DNA from: Saksenaea vasiformis B4078
Taxonomy: Eukaryota; Mucoromycota; Mucoromycetes; Mucorales; Saksenaeaceae
Length of the DNA stretch: 39,563 nt
Reading direction: 5' to 3'
Assembly (NCBI GenBank): GCA_000697055.1
Contig: JNDT01001151.1
Location: 1 to 39,563 of the forward strand
The notes under the pieces are model-generated. The model was not told the origin of the DNA, did not search any database, and saw only the letters and a program-made list of their open reading frames with translations. The stretch's first letter is position 1. Each line of letters starts with the position of its first letter. This document shows positions 21,427-32,939 of the stretch, piece by piece. Position numbers and translations under genes: made by a program.

Positions 21427-22798
21427 TGTCATATCACACCGTTTCCTGTAAACATCTTCAATTTGTATTTTAGAAAGAAAAAATAATGAGCACCCCGGAT
21501 AGAGATTTTCCTTTGCGTTAGTCGAAGTTGCAGCTTTCTGCGTTGATTTCTGTTTTATACAGAGGTGGTTTGGGTTCCTGTAAATGGAAGAACCGCGGTT
21601 GGATACTATCATCCACCGTCCGTTTACCAAACTTGCGCACTTGGGATATACAACTGTGTTGAAAAATGCCTTGCGCATGAGTTTGAACGTCTCTGGCGGA
21701 GTGGAGGCAGTCAATGCAAAAGGTTGCCACAGCTGACTGCCCTTCTTAAAGGATGGTCCTCATTCCACAAATGATAGGCAATGATTCGATGGTCTCAATA
21801 ATTTCCTATGTGAAGTCGGCATCAAGGCTCACGGAGGTCGCGCATGCTATTGAAATGGCGGAAATATTCTTTTTCGTATATATGGTTATCTTCAGTGAAC
21901 ATCATGCATGAATATCTTTCAGCTCGCAGTCTATCTTCATAGATATCCCATACGTGTTAATACTTATTTAATTGACATGCTTGATATCAGTACACGATGA
22001 AACCGACAGAAGGGAAGAACTTCACAAAATCGGAAGTACTTTTACTGCCCTGTCAGTCAGAAAAAACTAAAGCCCTTCCTCCCATCCTTTATTGAAGTAC
22101 ATCACACCGAGAATATAGAATTCTTTGGGAGATTGATTAAGTACTCCTTGAGCATTCGAGATCAAGACCCCGTTTTGTCTTGCATTAGAGTATTCATTGT
22201 ATCAGTGATGCTTCTTTTGGTATCCTTTCGGAAAGCACGTAAATGGTTCAAGCTGAGGAAAGCTTCCACGCAAAATAAACTGTACTTAAATGAACGCACG
22301 AATTCCTTTTCTTTTCTTCGGCTCCGTTCCCCGCACAAAATATCCCAGGTACCTACTGGGATTGGCTATGCACGTGGAAACTCATGTCCTTTGATTTACC
22401 ATTTAGAACTCTGGTCGCTAAATCGAGAAAGAAACTGGCCGCTCGCAGAAGCCATTAACATTGGCTCATCATGGACGCAAAATTTATAGAGATCAGCGTA
22501 GAAATTTGTTCATTAAGCAGTATAGCAAGATGGGTATCATAATACTAAAGCAGCCTACTCTCGTGCGAAAAAATAATTGAAATAAGCGTTCTGAAGTATG
22601 TTCTCCAGTCCTCTTTTTCTTGTTAGGTAAATGTTCGGAACTTTTGTAGATATGGAATTCAGTTCTTTGTTTCTAAAAAGGTGCATCCGTTTGGTTTAGG
22701 AAAACTCTCTTGGAAGAACTGATGTATGATGTGCGTATCCGCAGGATTCACGCGACCTCTGGACGTTCCCGAGAACACATCTATTCCCCCTTACCGCC
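21427..22798. other. Intergenic, 1.4 kb
   Basis: Contains a possible short minus-strand gene end at 21555-21758 (listed separately). A 118-codon plus-strand frame at 22133-22489 has no recognised domain. No RNA gene or repeat was found. Confidence 0.35.
21555..21758 (-). CDS. Possible small gene 3' end, unrecognised
   Basis: On the minus strand an open stretch (about 21758-21652) joins 21605-21555 through a 46-nt GT-AG intron (21651-21606). The joined frame reads SQLWQPFALTASTPPETFK, then MRKAFFNTVYPTAVLPF, and stops after GTQTTSV. Without splicing, both frames continue through. No start codon was found upstream and I know no matching family. Confidence 0.15.
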
Positions 22799-23381
22799 AT
22801 GGATTCGAAGGAGCCGGAGTGTCGGTTAGGTGGTGGTATTGAATCAGATGGTGCAGTAGGTAAGCCCTCCTTTATCCATGCGCCTTTCTAAGCTTCTATG
22901 AGAGCAGCAACTACACGCTTTGAAGCAACGATGTTCGAAACTTGCTTATCATCCAAAATTCAGCTGTGACATTATAACCATCAACTTGAGACCTATTGCA
23001 GTATATATCGACTTGACGATACGTTAACTCACAGATGACATGGTTGTCTCTCAGCCTCAGCTGAGGTACAAGCTGCGTAAAGATCCAGGCTTTCTGCGTT
23101 ACGCAGGCCGCACGCACGGGACGCGTCGGACGTTAAAGATAAGCCAATCATTTTTTACTGACGTAACGGATTGCTGTCCTGTATCAAAACAAAGCAAAAT
23201 CTGGATCATCTATCAGGGAGGAAACATATCAATCCATCCTCTTTCTGTATATACGACAACCACCCATCCACCTAGGTATGTCGCCGCTTTCAGATTCTGG
23301 GAAATGCGGCGTCTTTGTTCTCCTTTTACCGTGCTCCATCCTCTCCATCTCGACACTGCTCCCATCCCATCATCGGAGTAA
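22799..23381 (+). CDS. Possible small two-exon gene, unrecognised
   Basis: An ATG in a very good context (ACCGCCATGG) opens a 61-nt exon (22799-22859) that ends at a GTAAGC donor. The next exon (23035-23381) follows CTCACAG and joins in frame (split codon G|AT), giving 135 residues. The N-terminus is acidic (MDSKEPECRLGGGIESDGAV). The middle is basic (QLRYKLRKDPGFLRYAGRTH). A further donor at 23275 (GTATGT) could end exon 2 early. The 175-nt intron is longer than most here. I recognise no family. The start context and phase agreement are the only support. Confidence 0.28.
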
Positions 23382-24049
23382 CATGCCGTGACAATGAACG
23401 AAGCTAGAATCAATCCAATTCGCTACAGCATTGCGACCACCCAATTCCCTCTGTTCCTTACATATTTTCCGAAATAATTCTGGTCTTTGCCATGGTGTTT
23501 AATGAGGGTCAAGGCATACGTTTGCTTCCGAGCTCCTTATGTCCGACGATGGCCTTTTTGGACACCGTTGTTTTGGCTTTCAAACTGGCGGTCGCAACAA
23601 GTGATCAGATGACGAAGCAGATGTTTTGTTCATCTGCTCTGTTTTTCCCATCATCTTTGATTTCGCTTTTACGAATGATGATTTGTCAAATTCAATGTTT
23701 GACGATGACCAATTCCCCATTTCCCATTCGGTTTTCAGGATCACTCTTTCTTTCTTTCTTTCATAAGATGCTGGGATTTCCCAGTGTCCGTTTCATTTTT
23801 TATCATTATTATTATACACCAGTGCTACGACGTATCTATCGACCGACGTTGACGAATCGACAGCCACAGTGTGTAGAGAGAAAAAAAAAAGAGAGAGAGA
23901 GGGAGGGGACGAGCCCGGTCTAGGGAAGCAAAGCGTCTTTCCCAGACATCCACTTGTTATGATAAGGCGGATTATCCTGTACAAGCAAACCGAAGATTAC
24001 TAAACTGCTCCCTCTGCGCCCCTTTCTCAGTCTATTTATCATTACCGAA
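23382..24049. other. Upstream region of SUB2
   Basis: Promoter and leader of SUB2, with a purine run of A and GA repeats at about 23877-23907. A plus-strand frame at 23492-23923 is low-complexity, Phe/Ser-rich and not convincing as a gene. Confidence 0.45.
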
Positions 24050-25476
24050 ATGTCCGCCGCTGACCACGCCGACGATCTTATTGATTACGAAGAAGAAGAT
24101 GAGCAGACTATCCAACAAGGAGCTTCCGTTCCTAAAGAAACAGAAAAAGTAAATGGTGCCGCCGAGTCGGACGAGAAGAAAGACAAGAAGGGTTCATATG
24201 TTGGTATCCATTCCACTGGTTTCCGTGACTTCTTGCTCAAGGCTGAGTTGCTGAGAAGTATCGTCGACTGCGGTTTTGAGCATCCCTCTGAAGGTACGTC
24301 TGTCAAACAGATAAACATGGTATATTCACGTCATTATTTTAGTACAACAGGAATGTATTCCTCAGTCTATCCTTGGTATGGATGTAATCTGTCAGGCAAA
24401 ATCCGGTATGGGTAAGACTGCAGTTTTCGTCCTTGCCAGTTTGCAGCAGATCGAGCCGGTCAACGGCGAAGTTTCGGTTGTTGTGCTGTGTCACACGCGT
24501 GAACTTGCTTTCCAGATTAAGAACGAGTATGCTCGTTTCAGCAAGTATCTCCCTGATATTCGCACTGAAGTGTTTTACGGTGGTGTTCCCATGTCCAAGG
24601 ACGTGGAGACTTTGAAGGATAAGACCAAGTGTCCTCATATCTTGGTCGGCACACCTGGTCGTGTGTTGGCATTGATCCGCGACAAGTACCTCAAGCTCAA
24701 CAATGTTAAGCACTTTGTCCTTGACGAATGTGACAAGATGCTTGATCAATTGGGTAAGTAAATATGATTTTGATTGTGTTACGCTAAAAAGAGGGGTTGT
24801 AATCCTTACAGATATGCGCAGAGATGTCCAGGACATTTTCCGCTCTACTCCACACCACAAGCAGGTGATGATGTTCTCTGCTACATTGGCCAAGGAAATG
24901 CGACCCGTGTGCAAGAAGTTCATGCAGAACCCTCTCGAAATCTACGTTGACGATGAAGCCAAGCTGACACTTCACGGTCTGCAACAGTTCTATATCAAGA
25001 TGGATGAGCGTGAGAAGAACCGTAAGCTCAACGAATTGTTGGATACACTTGAGTTCAACCAAGTGTGCATTTTCGTCAAATCCGTCCCCCGTGCCAACGA
25101 ACTGACCCGAATTTTGACTGACTGTAACTTCCCCGCTATCTGCATTCACTCGCAAATGAGCCAGGAGGAGCGTATTAAGCGATACAAATCGTTCAAGGAC
25201 TACGAACAACGTATCATGGTTGCCACTGATATCTTCGGCAGAGGTATCGATATTGAACGTGTCAATATCGTCGTCAACTACGACATGCCCGACAGCGCCG
25301 ATACCTATCTTCACAGAGTCGGTCGTGCCGGTCGTTTCGGTACCAAGGGTCTTGGTATCACCTTTGTGTCTGATGAAAAGGACACTACCACCCTTAACGA
25401 TGTCCAAAGTCGCTTTGAAGTGAACGTTACACCTTTGCCAGAGGATATTGACATCAACACGTACATGACTTCGTAA
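24050..25476 (+). CDS. SUB2: DECD-box RNA helicase Sub2/UAP56
   Basis: Exons are 24050-24293, 24343-24753 and 24812-25476, giving 439 residues (introns 49 and 58 nt). Superfamily 2 helicase motifs are complete: motif I AKSGMGKT (100-107), motif II DECD at 209-212, motif III SAT at 241-243, and motif [10 protein letters not shown] at about 386-393. DECD in place of DEAD is the hallmark of this subfamily. The acidic N-terminus ([11 protein letters not shown]) is conserved in Sub2. The protein acts in spliceosome assembly and in mRNA export as part of TREX, in the nucleus. Codon use is strongly C-ending, as expected for a highly expressed gene. This produces long antisense open frames without meaning. 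Length matches yeast Sub2 closely. Confidence 0.97.
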
Positions 25477-26311
25477 ATCCCTTTTTTTTTCTTCTATATC
25501 TGTCAAATGTCCGTATGAATGCAGTAAAGTTGTTTTCTTTTTTCCCAATTACATAAATCGAAGGAATGTGCAAAACTAACAGTCGTGCCAGTTTGTTTGC
25601 TTGTATAAGACTTCATTTGCTCTATTATAGTGTTTAACAAAAGACTAGAGCCTTTATGGCGCGATGCCAATTCGATGCCGACTTGATGTAGCTTTATGGG
25701 AAGGGAGTGTTTTTGGGCGACCTTGGTAACGAAGGATAACAAACGACAGCAGCTTCCCCTCAACCAATTCTCAAAATTTCAAAGGAGCTAATACGCTATC
25801 GTACAACCACGTGGTAGTTTACAACCCTAGCAAGATGAGCTAGTACTTTCAAGTTGAGCTAATCTTCTCGATGGGCTGTGGGAACGAATTCTTTATAGCC
25901 TAAAATGCGAATAATGCTTCCCGGTAACTTGAAATGGTCAAACAAATCGTCACAAGAGTTGTGACCATTGCATTCTAAGAGGAAGTTAATCTGCTTCCGT
26001 TTGTTGATGAGTGACCTGTGTGTTGACTATGCCAATGTGGAAAACATGAATGCATCACTGCAGACTATGAATAAACATATACTGTTGGCTAAAAAAAATA
26101 ACTGGCGTAGTTGACTGGTACAAGTCTGAGCCATGCGGAATATCCACAGGCTGGGCGGCAGATATCTGCATTGAGCGGAGAAACCGTTTTGTCCACTGCT
26201 GCGGGTCGGACAAAAATACGGGCCGGACAAAGCCGCACCCAGGAGCTTCTCCATTTTGGTCCTTCAAGTTGGTTATTGTGTTCGCTCTCTTTTTTTTCCC
26301 GCAGTTCGACA
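25477..26311. other. Intergenic, 0.8 kb
   Basis: 3' region of SUB2 and promoter of the eL18 gene. Minus-strand frames here are short with no features. No repeat or RNA gene is recognised. Confidence 0.45.
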
Positions 26312-27162
26312 ATGGTAAGCATCGGCTTGCTCAAACGGAAAGGGGGAGATGGATTGCGTATCGAGTGAAAAGATGGATGTTTAGTTCGACGATCGATTTT
26401 AAAAAAAAAAAAAAAGGCGTTCGCTGTGTGAAGGGGATAGAAGGGAGCAGGAAAGCCTTGACGATACAAGACATTGTCATGCACACATGAATCTAGGATA
26501 GTGAACGATCGGATTTTAATACCTTTTTCTTTCAATTTTTTAGGGCATTGACCTTAAGAACCACCACGTGAAGAACTCTAACCGCACTGCCCCCAAGTCG
26601 GACAATGTCTACTTGGCTCTGTTGGTCAAGGTAAAGTGGAATGCTTTATTTGTAGTGGCTATAGGAAAAGAAACTTATGTAACGATCGATTTTTCTATGT
26701 TTGTAGCTTTACCGCTTCCTTGCCCGTCGTACCGATGCCAACTTCAACAAGGTTGTCCTGAAGCGCTTGTTTATGTCTCGCATCAACCGTCCTCCTGTCA
26801 CCATCTCTCGCCTCGCTCAGAACGCCAAGGATAACAAGACCATCGTTGTTGTTGGTACCGTGACTGACGACTCGCGTCTTCTCGAAGTGCCCAAGCTCTC
26901 TGTTGCTGCTCTTCGTTTCACCAAGACCGCCAAGGCCCGCATCTTGAAGGCTGGTGGTGAGGTCTTGACCCTCGATCAATTGGCTCTCCGTGCCCCCACT
27001 GGTGCCAACACCATCTTGATCCGTGGTGCTAAGAACTCCCGTGAGGCCGTCAAGCACTTCGGCATGGGTCCCCACAAGAACAAGAAGCCCTATGTCCGTA
27101 GCAAGGGCCGCAAGTTCGAGCGTGCTCGTGGTAAGCGCGCTAGCCGTGGTTTCAAGGTTTAA
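26312..27162 (+). CDS. RPL18: 60S ribosomal protein eL18
   Basis: Exons are 26312-26314 (the ATG alone), 26544-26630 and 26707-27162, giving 181 residues. The first intron is 229 nt, the longest in any named gene here, and contains a 15-nt A run. The second is 76 nt. The protein starts [11 protein letters not shown] and contains [42 protein letters not shown] and a basic tail ending RASRGFKV, all typical of eL18. Codon use is strongly biased to C-ending codons. Long first introns right after the start codon are common in ribosomal protein genes and often aid expression. Confidence 0.96.
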
Positions 27163-27409
27163 ATCGCAAAAATCTACAACCGATATAATAAAAAGTCCAA
27201 GCAACAGGATCTATCTTTGTTCATTGTTCATGTTCGCCTGTGCCTTTATACTCTCTCCCAACCTCCCATCGGCATTTCAATTTGCATTCAATACAATGTA
27301 CTACAACCCAACTCGTACTCTCACTGGAAAAAGTCGACATGTGTTTGCCTTTTTTTTTCTTTATTACGTGTGTGGTTTTACATTTTGTATGCGTGTGTGT
27401 GCGCGCGCT

Positions 27410-27730
27410 TTATTTCTTGCCGATGGACTTTGACAGATCTTCAACGGTCTTCTTGAGATTTTCCGTGGCCTTTTCATGCTGTGCCAATTGTTCTCGTAGA
27501 ACCTTCAATTTCTCAGCGTCCTATACAAACGGATAAAGAACTTGTTTTTGACAAAGAGGCTATATCTTTACGTGCAAACGGGCCCAGTGGGCTTCGTCAG
27601 CCTTTTCTTTTGCGCTAAAGGCTCCCTTAGACGATGCAGTGGCACCTTCACTACCGCCTTTGTTGGACTTGAAGCGACGGGTGACGCGAACTGAAGTGGA
27701 AGCGATACGAGAAACTGACTTGAAAAACAT
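27410..27730 (-). CDS. INH1: Mitochondrial F1F0-ATPase inhibitor (IF1)
   Basis: Exons on the minus strand are 27730-27572 and 27520-27410, giving 89 residues with a 51-nt intron. The N-terminus (MFFKSVSRIASTSVRVTRRF) is a basic, Ser-rich mitochondrial presequence. The inhibitory region follows a Gly/Ser stretch: GAFSAKEKADEAHWARLHDA. The C-terminal coiled coil runs KLKVLREQLAQHEKATENLK. IF1 binds the matrix F1 part at low pH and blocks ATP hydrolysis when respiration fails. An upstream non-ATG extension of the frame was not used because the ATG at 27730 starts directly at the presequence. It converges on the eL18 gene, 247 bp between stops. Confidence 0.9.
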
Positions 27731-28852
27731 GAAGAAAGTAAAGAAGGAGCAGCTACTCAAAGTGACGAAAAGGGAGGCACATTAAGAGAGAGTGTAGTCG
27801 TCACAATGGGTCACACGATCAGCCCATTCGTTCTACGAAAAAGTTCCCACACATCTTACTTCTTGTTTCTTAGTACGACACGCAGAGGTTGCAGCATACA
27901 GTTATGCGTAATCATCTTTTATTGACCGAGGATATGCGATTTTATGGGTTACCTGTGTGTTTGTTGTCTCATTGAGAACAGAGTTCGGTCATCTCCGCAA
28001 GATGGCTTCATGCGTTGTTCGTGCAGCATATACCTAATCTCCGTCAACCTCGTACAACTCCGAAACAGGATCATTCTACAGGAAAAAGACGCCCATGGTA
28101 TGCCGAGAACCTAGCTTTCATTGACGACGGCGACCTTCAGACTGTGTCCCGTTACAGTTGATAAACTTACGACAAATGAGTGTTTGTTAGTCAATGGTAT
28201 AATAGCTAGAATTCCTAGATAAGCAGTATGGGTATTCTGTGCTAGAGCGCGTACTAGCGCTTTGAACCTGAAGTAAATAGTAGATAAAGTTCATGTTGTA
28301 TCAATATTCCACAGTGACCCATAACTACCTTTCATTGAACTCTGTGAAATCTACCCAATGACAAATGTCTCTCGGTAAGATGTTATAACGATAACACTGC
28401 GTTTAACAAATCGTTACTCTGCTCGCATAAAGCCATAACTGTGAAGAAGACCCGAGTTAAAACACCTTATCTGGTTCTTCTAATTCAACGTATTTATAAC
28501 AAAAGGACAGCGGTGGTCGATCAAGGAAATCTTTCCATGCACTTATTGACACCAACGTATAGGAGAGTTTCGTTAAAAAAAGCTTATCAATTCAACTTCG
28601 ATACGTCTTTGAGATGTCATCCTTATTGAATTTCGCATAGCTCTACTCTTGTGTTTGCTTGCCAGCTCAGTCTGGTGTTAAACACGGTGATGGAATGTAT
28701 TCTTCTTGTGCGAATACAGATCGATGAGCGGAATGGTGATTGCTCATATCTAGAAGACCTTTGGATCCGAAGCCTATGGATAACAAGAAATCTGTTGAAG
28801 AGCTTATAGTGCACGCGACGAACGTATTTAACACAAGCAAACCATAGCTTTG
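27731..28852. other. Intergenic, 1.1 kb
   Basis: Upstream of IF1. Open frames here are below 65 codons and show no features. No tRNA or repeat was found. Confidence 0.4.
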
Positions 28853-29722
28853 TTATTTTCTTCTACTTTGTTTATATTTATCGAACAGTTTTAAACGTTC
28901 CCGCTTGATTACGGTTCCCACTGAAAGTGAACTGCCACCAGGAACAACGTGATCATCAGTCCGACCACTTTTGCTTTTCTTTTCCAAAAACGTTTCTAGC
29001 GTATCTGAGAAAGTACGTATCGGGTGCAGTTTGCTCTTTTCGAACTCTCGGTTGTTTTTCATAAGTGCAAGCTTCCGTTGACCAGAGGAGGAGACAAGAC
29101 GTTTTCTTGTTGCGTCCTTCGAGATTCGTACTGCACGTAGCAACAAGATCTCACACACCGTAAACACAGTTAACTGTATAGAATATGTGCGTCTTAACTC
29201 TTTTCACGTCTTTTATATATAGAATGACTGCGATACTCTTTTGAGCCGCGCAAAGCGCAAGTGTATTCCATACAATTTTTTTTGTATACTTGCACAGTTT
29301 TAGATCGATGAGCTCCTTCCAAAGATCTATTCTGCATGAAATCCTTACAAGCTCGATTTTGTACTCTCGATCTTCGCAAAACCGCTGAGCTTATTCATTT
29401 TAAGGTAATGCTGTTGGTGAAGAGAAGGCTTCGTACGTGACACTTTGAAGGGCGACTCCTGTATTAGGAAACGAGATATTCCAGTTTCTAACCGCTTTTT
29501 GAGATCCAAGCTATTTTGGTAGTGACATGTGCCTGGTTGTGGGGTAAAAAAGGGAACAGTGGTGTCAGCTTGTGTATTTATCCTTTTGTTGTATAGATTG
29601 CTCCAATCATGAAGCGCAATTTTCGTTGCATGAGCAAAGTGAAATAAAAAATCAACGGGGCGGATCTTTCTCCGACGTTGGCCTATTTTGAAACGATATG
29701 GAAGCTCCGTTGTTTCCTGCAC
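28853..29722 (-). CDS. Possible hypothetical gene, pieces only
   Basis: Two minus-strand open stretches look coding. 28853-29167 is Lys/Arg-rich with SSSGQRKLALMKNNREFEK and LHPIRTFSDTLETFLEKK, ending in a basic tail. 29345-29722 contains SLDLKKRLETGISRFLIQE and HQQHYLKMNKLSGFAK, then a GTAAGG donor near 29346. An acceptor CAG at about 29126 could start the downstream piece. No clean set of introns joins them and the upstream piece lacks an early ATG. It also overlaps the start of VAC14 on the other strand. It may be a real divergent gene or a decayed one. I recognise no family. Confidence 0.22.
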
Positions 29723-32700
29723 CTTTGATCAGGGCTTTGACAGACAAAGGCTATGAACGACGAAAATCCGCAGCTTTAGATGTAGAGAGGTAACAACCTG
29801 CAGTGGAAGCTTCCATTTATAACTATTTACAGACTTGTCCGCGAAAATGTTAATGCGCCCGACCGAGTTGCCAAGATCATTGACACTCTAGTAATCGACT
29901 TTGTCCATTCCACCTCCTCGCATGCTAGGAATGGTGGCCTCATTGGTCTTGCCGCCACCTCCATTGCCTTGGGAAGTCCGGTATGACAGTCGGGATACGC
30001 TCTACCCTCGATTTTACTCAGTTTTTCTATAGGCGGTAGGCCTTTATTTAGACGTCATTGTACCTCCGATTTTAGCCTGCTTTAATGATCAAGATTCGCG
30101 TGTCCGATACTATGCTCTGGAATCGGGGTATAATGTCTGCAAAGTAGCTAAAGGCGAGATTTTGCGATTTTTCAACAGTGTGTTTGATGCGTTATGCAAG
30201 GTAAAATGGATGAAGGAGGCCCGGCAGTTGGACTAAAGAGTATGTACCCGTAGCTTGCAGCCGATCCAGAAGCGTCCGTGAAAAATGGTGCCGAACTTTT
30301 AGATCATCTTGTCAAAGATATCGTTTATGAGCTCTCTACCACCTACGTATCAGCCTATCAGCCCCAAAGTTCTCTAGCAGAGCCTGTACCTTTCATACCA
30401 AATAGCTCGCCTTGCAACACAGCATTTTCATTGCCACGATTCATCCCGCTCCTAAGCAACTGGATCGAAACAACGAATTCATTTAGAAGACAGTACCTTG
30501 TATCTTGGATCTCTGTGCTGGATTCCATCCCTGACCTGGAGTTGGTATCATTTCTACCCGAGTTTTTAGATGGCTTGATCCAGTTTTTGAGCGATACGAG
30601 TGAGGATGTACGTTTGGCAACCAGCGTGCTGCTAGCCGATTTCTTACAAGAGATCAAACAAGCAGCAGCTGAACAACAACCATCAGCGACGGAACAGAAA
30701 GAGAAGGACGATACGTCGGGTCAACGTACTGTCGTACAGTACGCGAGGATCGTTGAGATACTGATACCCCATCTATCGTCCAAAGAAGAGGATGTTCAGC
30801 GAACTGCTTTACAGTGGCTTCGTGAGTTTATTACTATAGCGAAAAGCATTATCATCCAGTTCACACCCAAGTTGATTGCCGCCATTTTGCCTTGTCTTGC
30901 ACACTCTGTTGGAGCCATACAGACGTGCGCTATGGATATCAATAAGAAATTAAGGAAGCACGTGTTAGAGACACATACGGGTGGTCCCGAACCAGTCGCC
31001 AGCTTGAGCGATCCTTCTTCGGGTACCCTGTCATCGCCTTTTGTTCGTCGCACACGCTATTCTGACGTTGGCCATTCTATTATCACAGGCGATACAGCGG
31101 ATCCCTTCGACTACCAAGCTACAGTGGCCAACCTACGGCTCCAGTTTTTAAATGAGCATGAAGAGACGCGTGTAGCAAGTCTGGAATGGCTGCTGATGCT
31201 ACACAAGAGAGCACCAAACAAAGTACGTGTGTGTATTGGTTTCCTTAGGGGATGATTAGATACCAGAGGTACTAAGTTATATGGAATTAGATCCTTGCAT
31301 CGGATGATGGTACATTCCCTGTTTTGCTCAAAACACTTTCGGATCCTTCGGATGAGGTACGTTTTAACAAAATATTATTTTTTGGGATGCTCACACAGAT
31401 CGTTCAAGGTCGTACGCCATGATCTGAAGCTACTTGCGCAGATTTCATCACACACAAATCATGAGTTCTTCCGTAGCTTTATGGCCGATCTACTTTCTCT
31501 TTTTAGCACAGATCGGGGGCTTTTGCGAACGAGGGGCAGCTTGATTATCCGGCAGTTATGTGTGAATTTAGACTCTGAACGAATATACTGTACCATCGCA
31601 GATATTCTCGAGAAGGATGAAGATCTAGAATTTGCCAGTATTATGGTTCAGAATTTGAATGTCATTCTGATCACTGCGCCAGAACTGGATAACCTTCGAA
31701 AACGATTAAGGAATCTAGATAATAAGGTAATAGAGCACAAATCGTGGTAAAAAAAAAAAAAGGTGATATAACTTTGCGCTGTAGGATGATCAACGACTCT
31801 TTACGACGCTGTACAAATCATGGTGCCACAATGCAGTGGCCACATTCTCGTTGTGCTTATTAGCACAAGTCTATGAACATACCGCCGATCTCCTCCAAGT
31901 CTTGTGAGTTTTTTTGTGGGAGCCTTTGGCATACCGTACTCACTTCTATCTGTGTAGTGCCGATTTGGAGATGACAGTGGATATGCTGATCCAGATTGAT
32001 AAGCTGGTTCAGTTATTAGAATCACCTGTATTTACATGTAAAGTGAAAAATGCCTTTTTTTTTGTACGTATCGATTCTAACGTCATCTTATTTTAGATTT
32101 ACGTCTGCAACTGCTAGAACCTGAAAAATATCCTTACCTTTTCAAATGCCTTTATGGTATTTTAATGCTTCTTCCCCAATCCTCTGCATTTTCTACATTG
32201 AGGAACAGGCTTAGCAGCGTCTCATCCCTTGGGTTTCTTCATGTCATGCCAAAAAGGTAACTCCACCAGATGTCCAGATGGCTGCTTCGTGACACTCAGT
32301 AACCAGCTATAGTATGGCTAACCTATCACTGGATCCTCCAAAACGTCCTGCTACAACAAAGTCATCTGGAGGAACCAAAGGTGAGGAATCAATTAAGTTC
32401 CAGGAACTGCTGCAACACTTCAAGTCCGTCCAAGCGAAACAAGAAAAGCATAGAAATCAAGGTAAAAAGGGAGAAAGAATAGACTGTACTTTGTTTTTGC
32501 TCATCGGAGCTATCTTAGTACTATTACAGAACGTCTCTGGTGCAGGTACAACCAAAACACGTCGACCGCGTTATGGTATGAAAATGGTGTTTCTGTATGT
32601 TTTGTTGATTTACTGTTATCTTTTTTAGGACAAATGACAACCGTCAGTAATGGATCAAATTCAGGCAGTAGCAGTAGAGAGAGTGAACGAGCACAAATAC

Positions 32701-32786
32701 ACTCAGCACCTGCGCCTGGTAAGGACCCGCGAACCAACCGTACCCGTCAACGACTTGATCGAAGGGGCGGAATAAACGAAAAATAA
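29698..32786 (+). CDS. VAC14: Vac14, scaffold of the Fab1/PIKfyve PI(3,5)P2 complex
   Basis: Twelve exons: 29698-29789, 29833-29980, 30033-30200, 30254-31222, 31291-31356, 31409-31726, 31785-31903, 31958-32037, 32097-32256, 32313-32461, 32546-32575 and 32629-32786, giving 818 residues. The introns are 43-84 nt. HEAT-like helical repeats run throughout. The N-terminal Vac14 block is clear ([36 protein letters not shown]). So are [20 protein letters not shown] in the middle and the C-terminal [11 protein letters not shown] block used for self-assembly. Vac14 holds the kinase Fab1 and the phosphatase Fig4 together on the vacuole. The last two introns are less certain: an acceptor at 32529 is possible but leads to an early stop. 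It converges on the septin gene, 153 bp between stops. Confidence 0.92.
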
Positions 32787-32939
32787 AGCAGATGTAACTC
32801 TTTTTTCAGTATGCTTCCTGTTTGTCTACTTCGTTATATTACGGAGTTGTTCTTTTAAATAAGGCTAGATGGACAGATAAAAAAGAAATGGGGCAAGTAG
32901 AGGGATATCTGCTGTTAAAGTGCAAACCTTGGGTTTTTT

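Noticed and set aside
24784..25548. A 254-codon open frame antisense to SUB2, and a similar 169-codon frame antisense to eL18 (26695-27204)
   Set aside because: Both mirror highly expressed genes with C-ending codons, which removes stops on the other strand. They are repetitive in Val/Thr/Leu and show no family features.
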